This document shows, piece by piece, positions 1 through 12,500 of a DNA stretch of 64,000 bases (its first letter is position 1; each line of letters opens with the position of its first letter). The position numbers and the translations under genes are program-made. Origin of the DNA: Sorex araneus (Eukaryota > Chordata > Mammalia > Eulipotyphla > Soricidae); the NCBI RefSeq assembly GCF_027595985.1, contig NC_073307.1:119998678-120062677 (forward strand), written 5' to 3'. The notes under the pieces are model-generated. The model was not told the origin of the DNA and made no database searches. It saw only the letters and a list, made by a program, of their open reading frames with translations.

Positions 1-1881
1 ACCTGGGTTCAATGCCCAACACTAAACGGCAATGAGCTAGGTGTAGGCTCTAGTAGCCAAATGTAACCCAGACACACAAAAAATCAGAAGGTAGAGGAAA
101 ACAGCCAGAAAGCCAGAGGATCCCTGGATTAAGAAACAAAACCAACCTGGATGGTGACTGAAATGAATTCCTTCAAAATTTCAACCACTAGGAGTGGCCC
201 TGCTCCCACACACATCCCTGGCTCCATATTGACAAAAAGGAAAAAAAACAAAAAAACAAAAAAGCAAAAACTAGAGTAAGTAATACCTACTTACCCAAAA
301 AGAAAGTATGTAAGAATTCTTTCTTATGGGATCTGCTGGTGCAACTGTAAAGGTTGCCACAGGATACAAGTGTATAAAGTTATGATTAAAGTAAATAAAA
401 AGCTCTCCACTCATGATTTAAAAAAAAAAAACCCATTGAGCTCAGGGAGATGATAGCTCAAAGAAGGGGGAATGCATGTCCTGTGCGTGTGAAGCCCGGT
501 GTTTGAACCCCAGAACTATACGGCTCCAGAGCACCGCGGGACTGAACATCAGGTCCTGCAGAGACCGGCCAAGACTCACCAGGGTTCCCATCACTGGTCA
601 CTACTGACAAGACCCTTATTTTTCTTTTCCTTCAGTCTGTGGGGGAGGGGAGGTTCCCAAGCAGCGATCAGGGGGCCTGTATGCAGAGGCTACTGCCAAT
701 GATACCCGGGAAACAAGGCCGGGCAGTTCAGTGCTAGAGGGACGACCAGAGCCAAGGTTTGAACTCCAGTCCCCGGCATGCAATACATGCGCCTCTGACT
801 ATCAAGCTCTCTCCTTGGCTAAGGCACCAATTCCAAAACAAAACAACAGCAATAAAAAAATCTTTAATGAATTGTTTCATGGAACTATTCTTTGAAAGTT
901 TCCTATGTAGAGAGCACGAGAGCACTGCGTCCATAATAAAGAAGTTGCCCGTACAGTACTGGGAAGGATATCAGTGAAACTGGAGGTGGACAGAGTGATG
1001 AACAGATGCATCCACAAATAGGGAAAAAACTGAACAAATACAGAAAAACAAGATTCTAGTGCAAAGAAGGTAGAAACTAAGACTCCTGGAGACATGAGCA
1101 AAGACTTCAAAGTGGCATTAATTATTACTTACGGCTCAGAAGCTGGCACAGCCAGATCATTAAAGGGCTTTGTTTGTTATGGCAGGAATTGTAGGAGGAG
1201 CTCGAAATAGCTCAGCTCATAAGGAGTAACTCCAAGAATGCAGCAGATGGTGGTCTCCCCATGAGAAAGCGCACCTTAGGCAAGGGTCTTCTTGTCACAC
1301 CACACTCAGGTTCACAAATATTCATTGTGTCTGTCAGGCACCAGCACAATGCCAACCACCACTGACAGTGCGCAGAAGCGACACAGCTCTCACGGAGCTT
1401 AGCCCAGGGTAAAGACAGGCACAATGACTGTAGGAGTATGTAATTATAAACTATGATGGGCACCATGAAGGAAGTTTTTAATATGCTGCACTCAATTATG
1501 GGCATTTAATAACTTTTTCCCGGTAATTATCAAGATTAGTTATCATTTCATAGTGTCCTCAATTTACTTGAAGTACTTTAGTGTAGGTAGAATAATATAT
1601 ATACACACTAATTAGGAACAATTAGTTAACACTTCAAGTGGCTTAAAAAAAAAGTTTTTGGGGTTTTGGTTCACTCCCCAGGGTGCTCAAGGGTTACTCT
1701 TAAATTTGTGCTCTGTGATCATCCTGCTTAGGGACCGATGGTGCGGGGCACTGACCTAGCTTCCTGCATGCAGAGTATGCTTTAGCACCCACTCTGTTGA
1801 ACCATCTTTTAAGTCCCTCAAATGTTTTTCAAAAAACCACATACTTAAAACTGGATAATTTTTTGTTTGTTTGTTTATGGG

Positions 1882-2060
1882 TTTTTTTTTTTTTTTGCCT
1901 TTTGGGTCACACCCAGCGATGCTCAAGGGTTATTCCTGGCTTTGCACTCAGGAATTACTCCTGGCGGTGCTCAAGGGACTATATGGGATACTGGGAATCA
2001 AACCTGGGTCGGCCACATGCAAGGCAAACACCATACCCACTGTGCTATCATTCCAGCCCC
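1882..2060 (-). mobile_element. SOR SINE, antisense, with T-run
   Basis: Complete from poly(T) to TTCCAGCCCC; moderately diverged. TGGATA repeats on both sides as a likely target duplication. Confidence 0.88.
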
Positions 2061-2070
2061 TGGATAGATT

Positions 2071-2219
2071 TGTTTTTGTTTTTGTGTCACATCCGGAGGT
2101 GCTCAGGAACTAGTCCTAGCTCTGTACTTAGGAATTACTCCTAGTGGTGCTTGGGGGTCAAACTTGGATTGGCCAGAGCAAGGCAAGTGCCCTGCCTGCT
2201 AACCTACCAGTCTGGCCTT
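2071..2219 (-). mobile_element. SOR SINE, antisense, older and truncated
   Basis: Directly abuts the preceding copy; retains GTGTCACATCC, GGAATTACTCCTAGTGGTGC and the head remnant CAGTCTGGCC. Confidence 0.75.
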
Positions 2220-2256
2220 AAGAGTGGTTAGAGTTTAAAGGAACTCAATCAAAGGT

Positions 2257-2655
2257 TGTTGGGGACCAGGATGCAGAATGCTGGGGCCCCGAGATGGAGT
2301 GCTGCCCCGGGGTGGACCTCCTAGAAGACTTTTCTCTGAAGGCAGAGCTTCATATATGTTTATGTTCAACCAAAACCCATGATTATATTTATATTTGACC
2401 AACAGCCTCAGATATGTGAAAGCCAAGTAAAGAACATTTATAGTTCTCCAGGCATTTAATGGTTCTAATCAATAAATGAAGCTCAGGACAGTCAGGCTCT
2501 CGGTCCAGAGGGCTGCTAGCCCCCTGATCCCATACTTTTCCTCTCATTTCTTTCTCTTCTCTTAATCCTCACTATGCCCTGCTTCAGGCCTGTTCACCCA
2601 GGGCTGGTCCCTGGTAAGAGGTAAAACCTAAATACCTTATAATAACCTCTAAACA
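2257..2655 (+). mobile_element. LTR-like block, possible solo LTR
   Basis: Begins TGTTGGGGACC, as class II (ERVK/IAP-like) LTRs do. It has AATAAA at 2471-2476 followed by a C/T-rich stretch resembling R-U5, and could end in CA near 2655. No target duplication or internal viral sequence was found, so the borders and the call are tentative. Confidence 0.35.
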
Positions 2656-2803
2656 AAACAAATCAGTATTTACTAACTAGGGAGTATAAGTACTAATTTT
2701 CCATTAGTGAAGTAAGCTAAGTTCTAGATACATAGATCGCACCGGGAAGCAAAGCTGACACTTCCTAGGCTTGTAGAACAAGGCTTTTAGAACTAGCCAA
2801 CTA

Positions 2804-2900
2804 TGGCTGGGAATATAGCTCAGGGTAGAGCACACACCTAAAAGAATTTGACAAAGGCATATGCAACATTCAAGTTCTAGCCTTGCCACAGCATGTCACC
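2804..2900 (+). mobile_element. ID-like SINE with tRNA-type head
   Basis: GGCTGGGAATATAGCTCAGG..TAGAGCACACACCT resembles a tRNA-Ala A-box region rather than SOR. Related copies occur at 24424, 36268, 55313 and 60166. Confidence 0.5.
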
Positions 2901-3475
2901 CGGAGCTCCAGACCTGTAGCCCTGAGGTTCCCTGAGCACCAAGAGGATGGGTCGAGAGATACCCAGCACTGGCTGACTAAGAGCTGGAAGTAGACCCAGG
3001 GCTCCCTGAGCACTGCCTAGGGGACCTGTAACCCCCTTTACCTCTCCCCCCACCCTGTACACAAAGAACTGCAAGCTGAACATTTCACAGCCCTGCGCAC
3101 TTCTGGTGGGGCCCCCAAACCAGTAACAACAACAAAACGCCCACAAAACACTTCCTGAAATACAGTCATTTCCTAGGCTATTTATTTTTGGTTTTGGATC
3201 ATATCCAGTGGGATCAGGGAAACAGCGTTGGTGGTATAGTGGTGAGCATAGCTGCCTTCCAGTGGGATCAGGGGGCTGTACAGGATGCCAGGGATTGAAT
3301 TTGAGTCAGCTACATGCAATACCCTGCCCTCTGTACTATTGTTCTGGTTCCATTTTCTAAAAATCATTTCACACAAACAAAAACAAACCCCAAAGCCCCA
3401 CCTTAAAAAGCTGAATATCTTAGAAAAAGAAGAATATTCTTAAAAAGAAAAAAAAAATCCAAGAGATAAACTTAC

Positions 3476-3547
3476 CTAAGATGCAAGAGTTTGGGGAAAG
3501 ACAAAGACTGGGGGGATCCAATAGTATGGTCATACTGAGGTTCTGAT
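3476..3547 (-). CDS. HPS5: HPS5 exon 8 (residues 275-299), last exon in the window
   Basis: 72 nt: A completes Arg (AG|A), then [20 protein letters not shown] and LHL, ending with two bases of the next codon at CTTAG|GTAAGT. The acceptor is TTCCTAG. Human has HTAGSSQSLS at the equivalent place, a modest divergence in a loop region. Confidence 0.93.
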
Positions 3548-6500
3548 CTAGGAAGGAAACACACCTGTTAACAATTCAGTAACTATGTTAAAGTATAGGA
3601 AATGTTTGCGCCCAAAACGAACTCAAGAACCCAACTACACCTACCCTCATTGTTGAATCACATAAAAGAAAACTGATTAAAGATTCTAGATTTTCATAAT
3701 CTTTTTTGTTTGGTTTGGCTTTTGGGTTACAGATGGCAGTATTCAGGTAGTACTAATTCTGGCTCTGTAGTCAGGGGTCACACCCCGTGGTATACGTAGG
3801 GTGGTGTTGGGGTTCAAACCCAGACTTCCTGCATGCATAACAAGCATGAACACAGTTCTTTAAACACCTCTTTGTCCACGTAAATTCCACAAATATTCCC
3901 TCGATAAATCATACAAACCATTACCTTAACGTAATCACAGGGAGAGGTGGGGCTGCAAGGAGTTTCTTAAACTGGTGTGTACTTATAACTTCCCCATCGA
4001 AATTTACTTCCCACATCCTGGAGCCAGGACGAGCACAATATATTAAGGGTTGCTGGCCTGCAGAACATCTTATGGGGAAAAAACACGTTCCATATTCTCC
4101 ATCTCTTTCCTTGTTTCCAATTTTCCAGAACTTTTCCCTAGTGCCCCAAGAGAAAGAAAAAACATGTTTAATATCCCAAACATGAAAACAATGATATACA
4201 AATAAGGATGGCTATTATAACTCTATCACAATGTTCCTTTTCTACCAGTATATTACAGTCACATAAACTGGAAAGAATAATAAAATACAAAGGTCAAAGG
4301 TCCATTTTTTTTTTTTTTTTTTTTTGCTTTTTGGGTCACACCTGGCGATGCACAGTGGTTACTCCTGGCAGTGCCCAGGGAACCAAATGGGATGCTGGGA
4401 ATCAAACCCAGGTCAGTTGTGTGCAAGGAAAATGCCCTACCCACTGTGCTATCACTCCAGCCCCCAAAGGTCTGACTTGCCTTAAAGTATTTCTGGAAGC
4501 AAATAATTATAAAAGGAAGCAATTCACTTCTATTAATACTCAGTATGTGATTTACATACATCAGGGGCTTCTTTCAAAAAAAAAAATCAGTGCCTCAAAC
4601 CATTCCATGCACTCTAAAATCCCACTTACAGCATCTAAAGTCACTTTGGTTCTCTGGGCAACATGGGAATTCTTGATCTACCACTCCAACCCTGTGTCCA
4701 GGTCACTCCCTCGCTATAAATACACTTGCTATAAACTCTGCTCTTGACTCAAAATGTCAAGTCCTTCTGAAATTTATACCTTGGAACATTCTGTCCCCTT
4801 ATAAATACACAACTTATGCCGGCCAAGGAGGGGAAAGATCTTTCTCGTTTTTTTTTCCCCTTTTCAGGGAAAAATGGTGTAGCGTCCGTAAGCAGGTACA
4901 AATTTGGTGGCGTGGGAAGGGAAAAAAAAAAAGAGGTTTGAACTTAAAACAGTGGGACTCATGGGCAGTGTCAGGCCAGGTGCGCACTCCACTGAGATGC
5001 GACCCAGGTGGCCACATGTTTGTGCGGCCGCTCTGCTGCTGATCAACCATGATTCAGAGGCCAGCTAGACTACTTTTGGTACCAGCAACTGCTTCCAGCA
5101 ATGTCTCTAGACTGTGAACTAAGCCATAGCCCCATACTTCCCCAGGAAGGGAAATGATGCAATTTCTAACATAAATCTACCTGGATTTAATTACTAAAAT
5201 ACTAAAATGCAGAAATCCTAAACCATGGGGCCGCTATCACTTCATTTAGAGACTTCACATCTCTTCATTCTCAGCAATGGAAAACTAATTATCAAATGCT
5301 TCCTTGTCAGCAGGGCAACTCTGACAAGGGGAAACTCCAACAACAATAGTGAATTTTGTGTTGAAATATGGAATGTAATCAAGGTAAAGAGAAAATGAAG
5401 TAAAATTTATCAGCTACGCAGGCGGGGGTGGGGGGTTGGGGGGTGGGAAGTATACTGGGGTTTTTGGTGGTAGAATATGGGCACTGGTGAGGGGACGGGT
5501 GTTCGAGCACTGTATAACTGAGACATAAGCCTGGAAACTATTTAACTTTCTACATGGTGATTTAATAAAAATAAATAAATTTTTAAAAAATTAAAAAAAA
5601 AATAAAGACAATGGCTTTGCACACAGGGAACAGGAAAAAAGATGATCATAAGTCACTTCCTAAAAAACGTTTATTTATGGGGTTGGAGCAATAGCACAGC
5701 GGGTAGGGCGTTTGCCTTGCACGCGGCCGACCCGGGTTCGAATCCCAGCATCCCATATGGTCCCCTGAGCACCGTCAGGGGTAATTCCTGAGTGCATGAG
5801 CCAGGAATGACCCCTGTGCATTGCCGGGTGTGACCCAAAAAGCAAAAAAAAAAAAAAAAGTTTATTTATTCATGACTTACTGCCATCATTTCCCCTCTGA
5901 CTTGCTTACTGAATTATGGGCCAGAGATAGTGTGAAGGTTAAGGAAGAACCTTTCAGTTATCTCTTTGCTCCCTAGCTTTTTTTCCTGTTTGTTTTTGGG
6001 TGACACCTGGCAGTACTAAGGGATTACTCATGGCTCTGTGCTCAACAATCACTCCTGGTAGACTCAAGGGACATATGGGTGTTGGGGATTGAAGCAGGGC
6101 TAGCCGCATGCAAGGTTAAGAGCCCTTCCTGCTATACTGTCTCTCTAGCCTTATAGCTCACTAATTATTTTGTTTGGTTTGGGGCCAGCTTGGAGGTGCT
6201 CAGGGCTTACTGCTGGCTCTGCACTCAGGAATCACTCCTGACAATGTCTGGGGACCATATGGGATGCCAGGCATAGAACCCTGATCAGCCATGTCCTACC
6301 TCTTCAGCACCTTTATTTATAAAACAAGCCTTTGTGCAGTGATCACTCCTGGCAGGATTTCAGACACGGCACTCTGAGCTCAGGGCACTATCAACTACGT
6401 AAGCGCCTTACAGGTCTAATGAAGTATCTCAGTCTCCTCTCATTGCTCTGTACTCTCTAGTACTAGATTTTACTTTTTTTTTTTTTTTTTTTTGCTTTTT

Positions 6501-9500
6501 GGGTCATACCTGGCGATACACAGGGGTCACTCCTGGCTCTGCACTCAGGAATTACTCCTGGTGGTGCTCAGGGGACCATATGGGATGCTGGGAATCGAAC
6601 CCGGATCGGCCTCGTGCAAGGCAAACGCCCTACCCGCTGTGCTATCGCTCCAGCCCCTCTAGTACTAGATTTTACTTAAGTGGTTCCTTATTAACTTCAA
6701 CATAATTCAGGGACTCACACCCAGGGCCTTGTAGGTGCAGGGCTGTGCCACACAGGATCCAAGACTCTCACTAGTATCTGCATAACTGAATGAGGGGCTT
6801 GGCTGAATGACACACTATCCCTTTCAGTTCTAAAATTCTGTGTATTTTCAAACTCGTGACTGGTCCATATACCTCTCAGTGTCACACAGGAAGGAGCGAG
6901 TAAGTGAAGATATAAGCAGTCTTCCATCCAAATAATCTAACTGGACAACACAGGAGTCAACAGTTGTTATGTTCTGAACAGGAAACATCACAAAGGCCGC
7001 AGCTGCCTAGATAGAACATGAGAAGGAAATAAAGATTATTGTTCTTACATATACACATAACCTCTTTCTGTTCAGCTTTTTTTTTTTTTTTTTTTGCATT
7101 ATTGGGTCATGCTCGACTGTGCTCAGGGATCACTCCTGAGGATCAGGACTGTGCTCAGGGGATCATATATGTGGATCATATGTGGGTCATATGCCTGGGA
7201 TCAAACCTGGGTCAGTTGTGCAGGACCTTGCCTGCTGTACTATCTCTCTGTCCCCTCTTTATTAAATAAAAGGAAAATTAAAAACAGAAAAATGAAATTT
7301 TTAAAATCCAAGCCATACTTGGCTGTTCTCAGGGTTTACTCTGGCTCTGTGTTCAGGGATCACTCCTGGTGGTGCTCAGGGGATCATAGGGGATGCCAGG
7401 AACAGAACCTGGGTCCACCAGATGCAAGGCAAGCACTCTACCCACTGTACTATTGCTCCGACCCTCCCAGAAAGAAAATTTTAAATAATCCAAAACGTAG
7501 TCAGTTTGTATAGATATAAAATCATACCACCAGGAGTAATTTCTGAGTACAGAATCAGGAGCAAGTCTAATCCAGAGCACAACTGGGTGTGGGTCCAAAC
7601 AAACAGACCCTGTATTCATAATATTAAATTCATTTCAAAAGAATATATACCAAGGGCTAGAGAAAGTATTGCTGGGTGTTTCCCCTGCTTGCAGCCAACC
7701 TGGTTCCATCCCTGGCACCACATATAGTCCCCTGAGCACCACCCTGAGTGATCCCTGAGTACAGAGCCAAGATTAAGTCCTGAGCACCCCTGGGCATGAA
7801 AAAAAAAACCCAAAACAAACAAACAAAAACCCTAAAAAAAAAACAGAAATCTGGGCAACTGGTACCATTTCTCTGTTTACCATTTTATTTGTACAACTAA
7901 TAAATACACATATCCCCCCCAATACACACACTACATAGCATGCTACTGAAGAACGTTGTAATTAAGCAGTCATTCCAGATAATTAAGGGGTATTACAAAA
8001 GACAAAGAATAAATTCCTCCAAGTTAGCTCACAATTCATTTTGCAACATAATCAAGAAAAAGCAAGTTATCTTATGTAGCACATATACACAATTCTCAAA
8101 ACTAATAGTCTAAGTTTCAGATCTATTCTTCAATAAATAAAACAGATATATTGCCCCTTAACTGAAATTCTGTAAAAGTTACCTTGTACCTTATCCACAT
8201 GCACAAAGAAAAACTGGATTACTCTCACCTTTGCTTGTTTGGAAGCATTCAGTTTAATGGCAGTCACCTTCCCCAGGTGATCACCTACAAAAACTCTAAG
8301 AATAGCTGTATCCCAACAGAGGGCAGTAACTTTTCGGCCTTTGTGTTCTGAAGATACATAAATTCGTTCTGGTTTCCCACGACGCTCTTGATTTAATTCC
8401 CAAACAACCACAAGACCTTGACTGCAAGAATTAAGTCACAGAAGAAAATTTTTGAGAATGGGGAAAAAGATACAATTGCATAATGTCACAGAATCAGCTA
8501 TATTATATACACATGCAAAGTCCTGTTCTTCCTAAAAGAGGAAGTAGATGGTCAAGTTATTAATTTCGTTGCTTCAGTCAAGCAATTGGTCAAGTTAGGT
8601 TTGTTCTAAACCAGTGTTTCCCAAAGTGGGTAATACTGTCTTCCCCACTCCCTACCCTACCCTCAAGGACACTATGGTTGTGAAGCAGACAGGTAGATGG
8701 GGTAGCCTGGCAATCAGTTTGTAATAATCAGGGATATAATAAAACCAAGATGAGATCTAAAGAAGTTAGCATGTCACTAGCTCCGACGCAGCTAAAAAGC
8801 ATTATTGCAGGGTCTATACTGTGGACACAGGAACACAGACTTTCACTGGTGCCAGCCCAGGCCTAGAGAAAGCTTGACCCCACTACAGAGAGAAGCTCCA
8901 GCGGGAACAAAGGGTTATGATAAGGACATGAAGGCGAACCACTGAAAGTTTCAAGTTCTTCTTGACAATGTCGAAGCAATGGACTCCTTTTCTTGTTGTT
9001 GTTATACACCCAGCAGTGCTCAGGGTTTATTACTGGCTCTATGCATGGGGGGTCCCTCCTGGTGTTTCTCAGGGGACCATATGATGTGCCAGGGACAAAG
9101 TTGGGTCAGCATGCAAAGAAAACAGCCTAGCCACGGTAGTACTGCTCTGGCCCCAACAGACTCTCAGGAAATCCTCTCATGGGGCAGTTTGGGAGAAAAA
9201 TTTCTACAACCAACCAAAGGCAAACATCACGCCTCCCCATTCTGGAGTAGCCGGCATCTTCACCTGAGATGTATATGCTCTGTTCTTCCTTCTACATACC
9301 TCTAAGAGCTGTTTTACTTGATTATTTGTCCCCTACTGAAATTCTCTCCTCTGAGGGAGAGGCGACAGACCTGAAAAGTCTGGGTAAGGCCTAGGACTGA
9401 CTGTCCTTTCCTGCAAAGAACAATTCCTCCCTCCAGTCTGAGATTATGGCTCCCTGAGAAATCATGTGGCTGGGGTCATCTCCAATGCTGGTAGAACAAG

Positions 9501-12500
9501 TGAACTTGTTCTGGGGCTGGTAGATGTGAGGTCTGTACTCAGCAGACTTTTATCACTGACTTTCCTGAGCCACTCTGGGGAGTAGAGAGGGAAGTAGGCA
9601 AAGAGGGAAGTAGGTAAAGAGGGAAGTGGTAGATTCCTCTCCCTTCTTCACACAAGTCACCTGCAACAGTTGTAGTTCCAGGTGCAACTGGGGAACTTTC
9701 TATTTGTTTAAAGAAAGTTGATTTCTGGGGGAACAAAGGGTAGTTTCTTATTTCCCCCTAAAAAAGCAATAGACCAGAGGCTGGAGCGATAGCACAGAAG
9801 GTAGAGTGTTTGCCTTGCGACCGACCCGGGTTCAATTCCCAGCATCCCATATGGTCCCCCGAGCACCACCAGGAGTGATTCCTGAGTGCAGAGGCAGGAG
9901 TAACCCCTGAGCATAGGGGCTGAGAAGTCCCTAAGACACAGGACTCTCAAATGCTCAAACTGGGATGTAATATGCAAATCCTAACAAATATACAGCCGCA
10001 ACTATAGCAGTTGTGGGGGCTGAAGAAATAGTATAGTAGGCAAGGTGCTTGCAATGCACATAACCACCTGGGGTTCAATCCCCAGCACCACTAATGGCCC
10101 CTGTGAGTTGAGTCCTACCAAGAGCAATCCCCAGGCATAGAGCCAGGAACATACCCTGAGCACAGTCAGGCATGGTCCATAAGCAAACAAACAAACGCAA
10201 GTATCTGTGGGATAGAAAGATCAATAGGCTGGAGCATATGCTTTGTATACAGGCAGCCTGGATTTGTACCCTGGCACTGCATGGCCATCTAAGCACCATT
10301 AGTGAGCCCTGAGCAACTGAGCAGTGGCCCCTGAAGACCACTATCTATGACAACAAAGCAAATAATTAAGATAATAAAGTGCATTTGGATAGCCCATAAA
10401 AGAGCTTGAAAGCGGGGCTGGAGAGATAGCACAGTGGGTAGGGCGTTTGCCTTGCACGCGGCCGACCCGGGTTCAAATCCCAGCATCCCATATGGTCCCC
10501 TGAGCACGGCCAGGGGTAATTCCTGAGTGCAGAGCCAGGAGTAACCCTTGTGCATCGCCAGGTGTGACCCAAAAAGCAAAAAAAAAAAAAAAAAAAGAGA
10601 GATTGAAAGAGTAAAGTGAATATTTTGAATGCAAAAACATCGACTTTGAGTAATGGCCCTATGTGTTACTCCAAGCACACTAGAAGTGGCCCCCGACCAC
10701 TGCATTAGGATTAGTCATTCAATCCAAGGTGGTTTTTAGGCCACAGCTGGTGGTACTCAGGGATCACACCTAGCAGTGCTTAGGGGGCCATAAGTAGTAC
10801 CACAGATCAAACCTAGGCTAGGTGAGTGTAAGGAAAGTGCCCAACTCATTGTACTATCTCTCTAGCCCAGAGTTTTAAAATTAGACAGACTTAAAAATAG
10901 ATAGCTTACCTGGTAGCCACAGCCACATAATCATCATCATGTAAGCAACAGGCAATCTGAGAAATTGCACCTTCCTAGGAGATAAAAAAATGGCTATGAA
11001 GGGTATTTTTTTTTTTTTTTGCTTTTTTGGGGTCACACCTGGCAATGCTCAGGGATTTACTCCTGGCTCTGCACTCACCAATTACTCCTGGCGGTGCTCG
11101 GGGGACCAATATGGGATGCTGGTAATCAAACCCGGGTCGGCCGTGTGCAAGGCAAACGCCTTACTCACTATGCTATCACTCCAACCCCCATGAAGGGTAT
11201 TTGTTAGCACTTTAGTGGTGGGAAAAACACAGTAACTTCATCATATTAAAAGTATAAACATTACTTAAAATTAACTGAAATTTTAAAAATGTTAATGTTT
11301 AAAATTTTTATTTTGTTTTGCTTTTTTAGGGGAGGGACACACTCAGTAGTGCTCTGAATTCAGGGATAACTTCTGGCAGAGCTCCAGGAAACATATGTGG
11401 TATAGGGGATAGAACCAGATTTGCTGTGTGCAATGCAAGTATCTTACTTGCTGTACTCTCTTTCCTGCCCCCATGAAACAATTTTTTAATAAGAAAAATA
11501 TTAGGCACTTTCCCAAAAATGGTACTTTAAAAACTCTCAATCTTAAATTTTATGGTCCCCATAACAAATGATATACAATAGAGAAATTCACATTGAATGG
11601 TGTATGACAAGTGTTTTCAACCTTACCTTGTGTGAAAGAAAAAGTCTGTGCTTCCAGCCCTCTTTCTGAATTAGATTGAGTCCTCCTCCTGAACTGCCCA
11701 AAGCCAACCATTTCCGAGACACAGCTATGCTTGTGCACTAAAAACATGGAGACAAGTGTGAGATCATCACAGTCTTTTTTTTGTTTTGTTTTTGCTTTTT
11801 GGGTTACACCTGGTGATGCTCAGGGGTTACTCCTGGCTCTGCACTCAGGAATTACCCCTGGCGGTACTCAGGGGACCAATATGGGATGCTGGGAATCAAA
11901 CCCGGGTCGGCCGAGTGCAAGGCAAACGCCCTACCCGCTGTGCTATCCCTCCAGCCCCTATCACAGTCTTGTAAGCAATAATAGTAGTCACTGTAAGTAC
12001 CAAGGATCTGTATGCCAGTTTCTTTCCCTAACCCCAACCTTGGTCCAGACAACCACATTCTCCTTCTAGCATAATAAAAATGTAAGGAAAATACAACACT
12101 TAACATTATTTTTTTGTATGTAAAATTGAAATAACCAAAAGCAAACAAGCTAAAAATAAAAACCACAATGGACTAACTCTTTAAGACTACAAAAAACCCC
12201 TGGCAATTGTCAGAGGCAAAGGGGAGGGAGGTGGGGGACACAGAGGATGAGCCTCATCACAGAGACCAAACTAGAACTTTGGTGGTGCATGCTGAGATGT
12301 TTTTACACAGCGATCAGAAGCTGTACCCCAAAATTTATTAGGTCTTGTAAACCAATGGTAAATCACTTAAGAAACAATTTTTTTTTTTTGCACCTTCCCA
12401 ACAGTGGTCAGGAGGCACGGGAGCAGCAGGCCAGTGGTTCAAGGGCCTAGGGATGCAGTGCTGCTGGGGCCCTGCGATGCCAGGGCCCCCACAGTGGTGC

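Larger units (their letters stand above)
1..3475 (-). other. HPS5: HPS5 intron 8 (part)
   Basis: No exon recognised on either strand. Contents: unclassified A-rich sequence (1-440), a degenerate SOR-like stretch (443-760), a degenerate antisense SOR (about 1650-1800), two adjacent antisense SORs (1882-2219), an LTR-like block (2257-2655), an ID-like tRNA-type SINE (2804-2900) running into SOR-like sequence (2900-3170), and another antisense SOR remnant (3185-3350). Confidence 0.7.
4138..6872 (-). other. HPS5: HPS5 intron 6
   Basis: Filled by a SOR (4305-4464), an L1 3' end (about 4980-5612), and further SORs (5679-5859, 5995-6150, 6175-6300, 6474-6656). About 4465-4800 shows nothing recognisable. 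Confidence 0.7.
7007..8228 (-). other. HPS5: HPS5 intron 5
   Basis: Three divergent SORs (7078-7257, 7310-7467, 7650-7810) and about 400 bp of AT-rich unique-looking sequence (7811-8228). Confidence 0.7.
8422..10909 (-). other. HPS5: HPS5 intron 4
   Basis: Antisense SOR (8995-9160), an uncharacterised repeat (9470-9775), then a run of sense SORs or fragments (9778-9919, 10014-10190, 10225-10345, 10414-10596) and an old antisense one (10735-10868). 8430-8990 has nothing I recognise. Confidence 0.7.

Noticed and set aside
1..3475. A further HPS5 exon before the left edge
   Set aside because: I looked on the minus strand for the next conserved HPS5 stretch (the region around TERGIYIF) and found no match.
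5395..5470. G-rich stretch as a separate satellite
   Set aside because: It is the G-rich part of an L1 3' end also seen near 29290.
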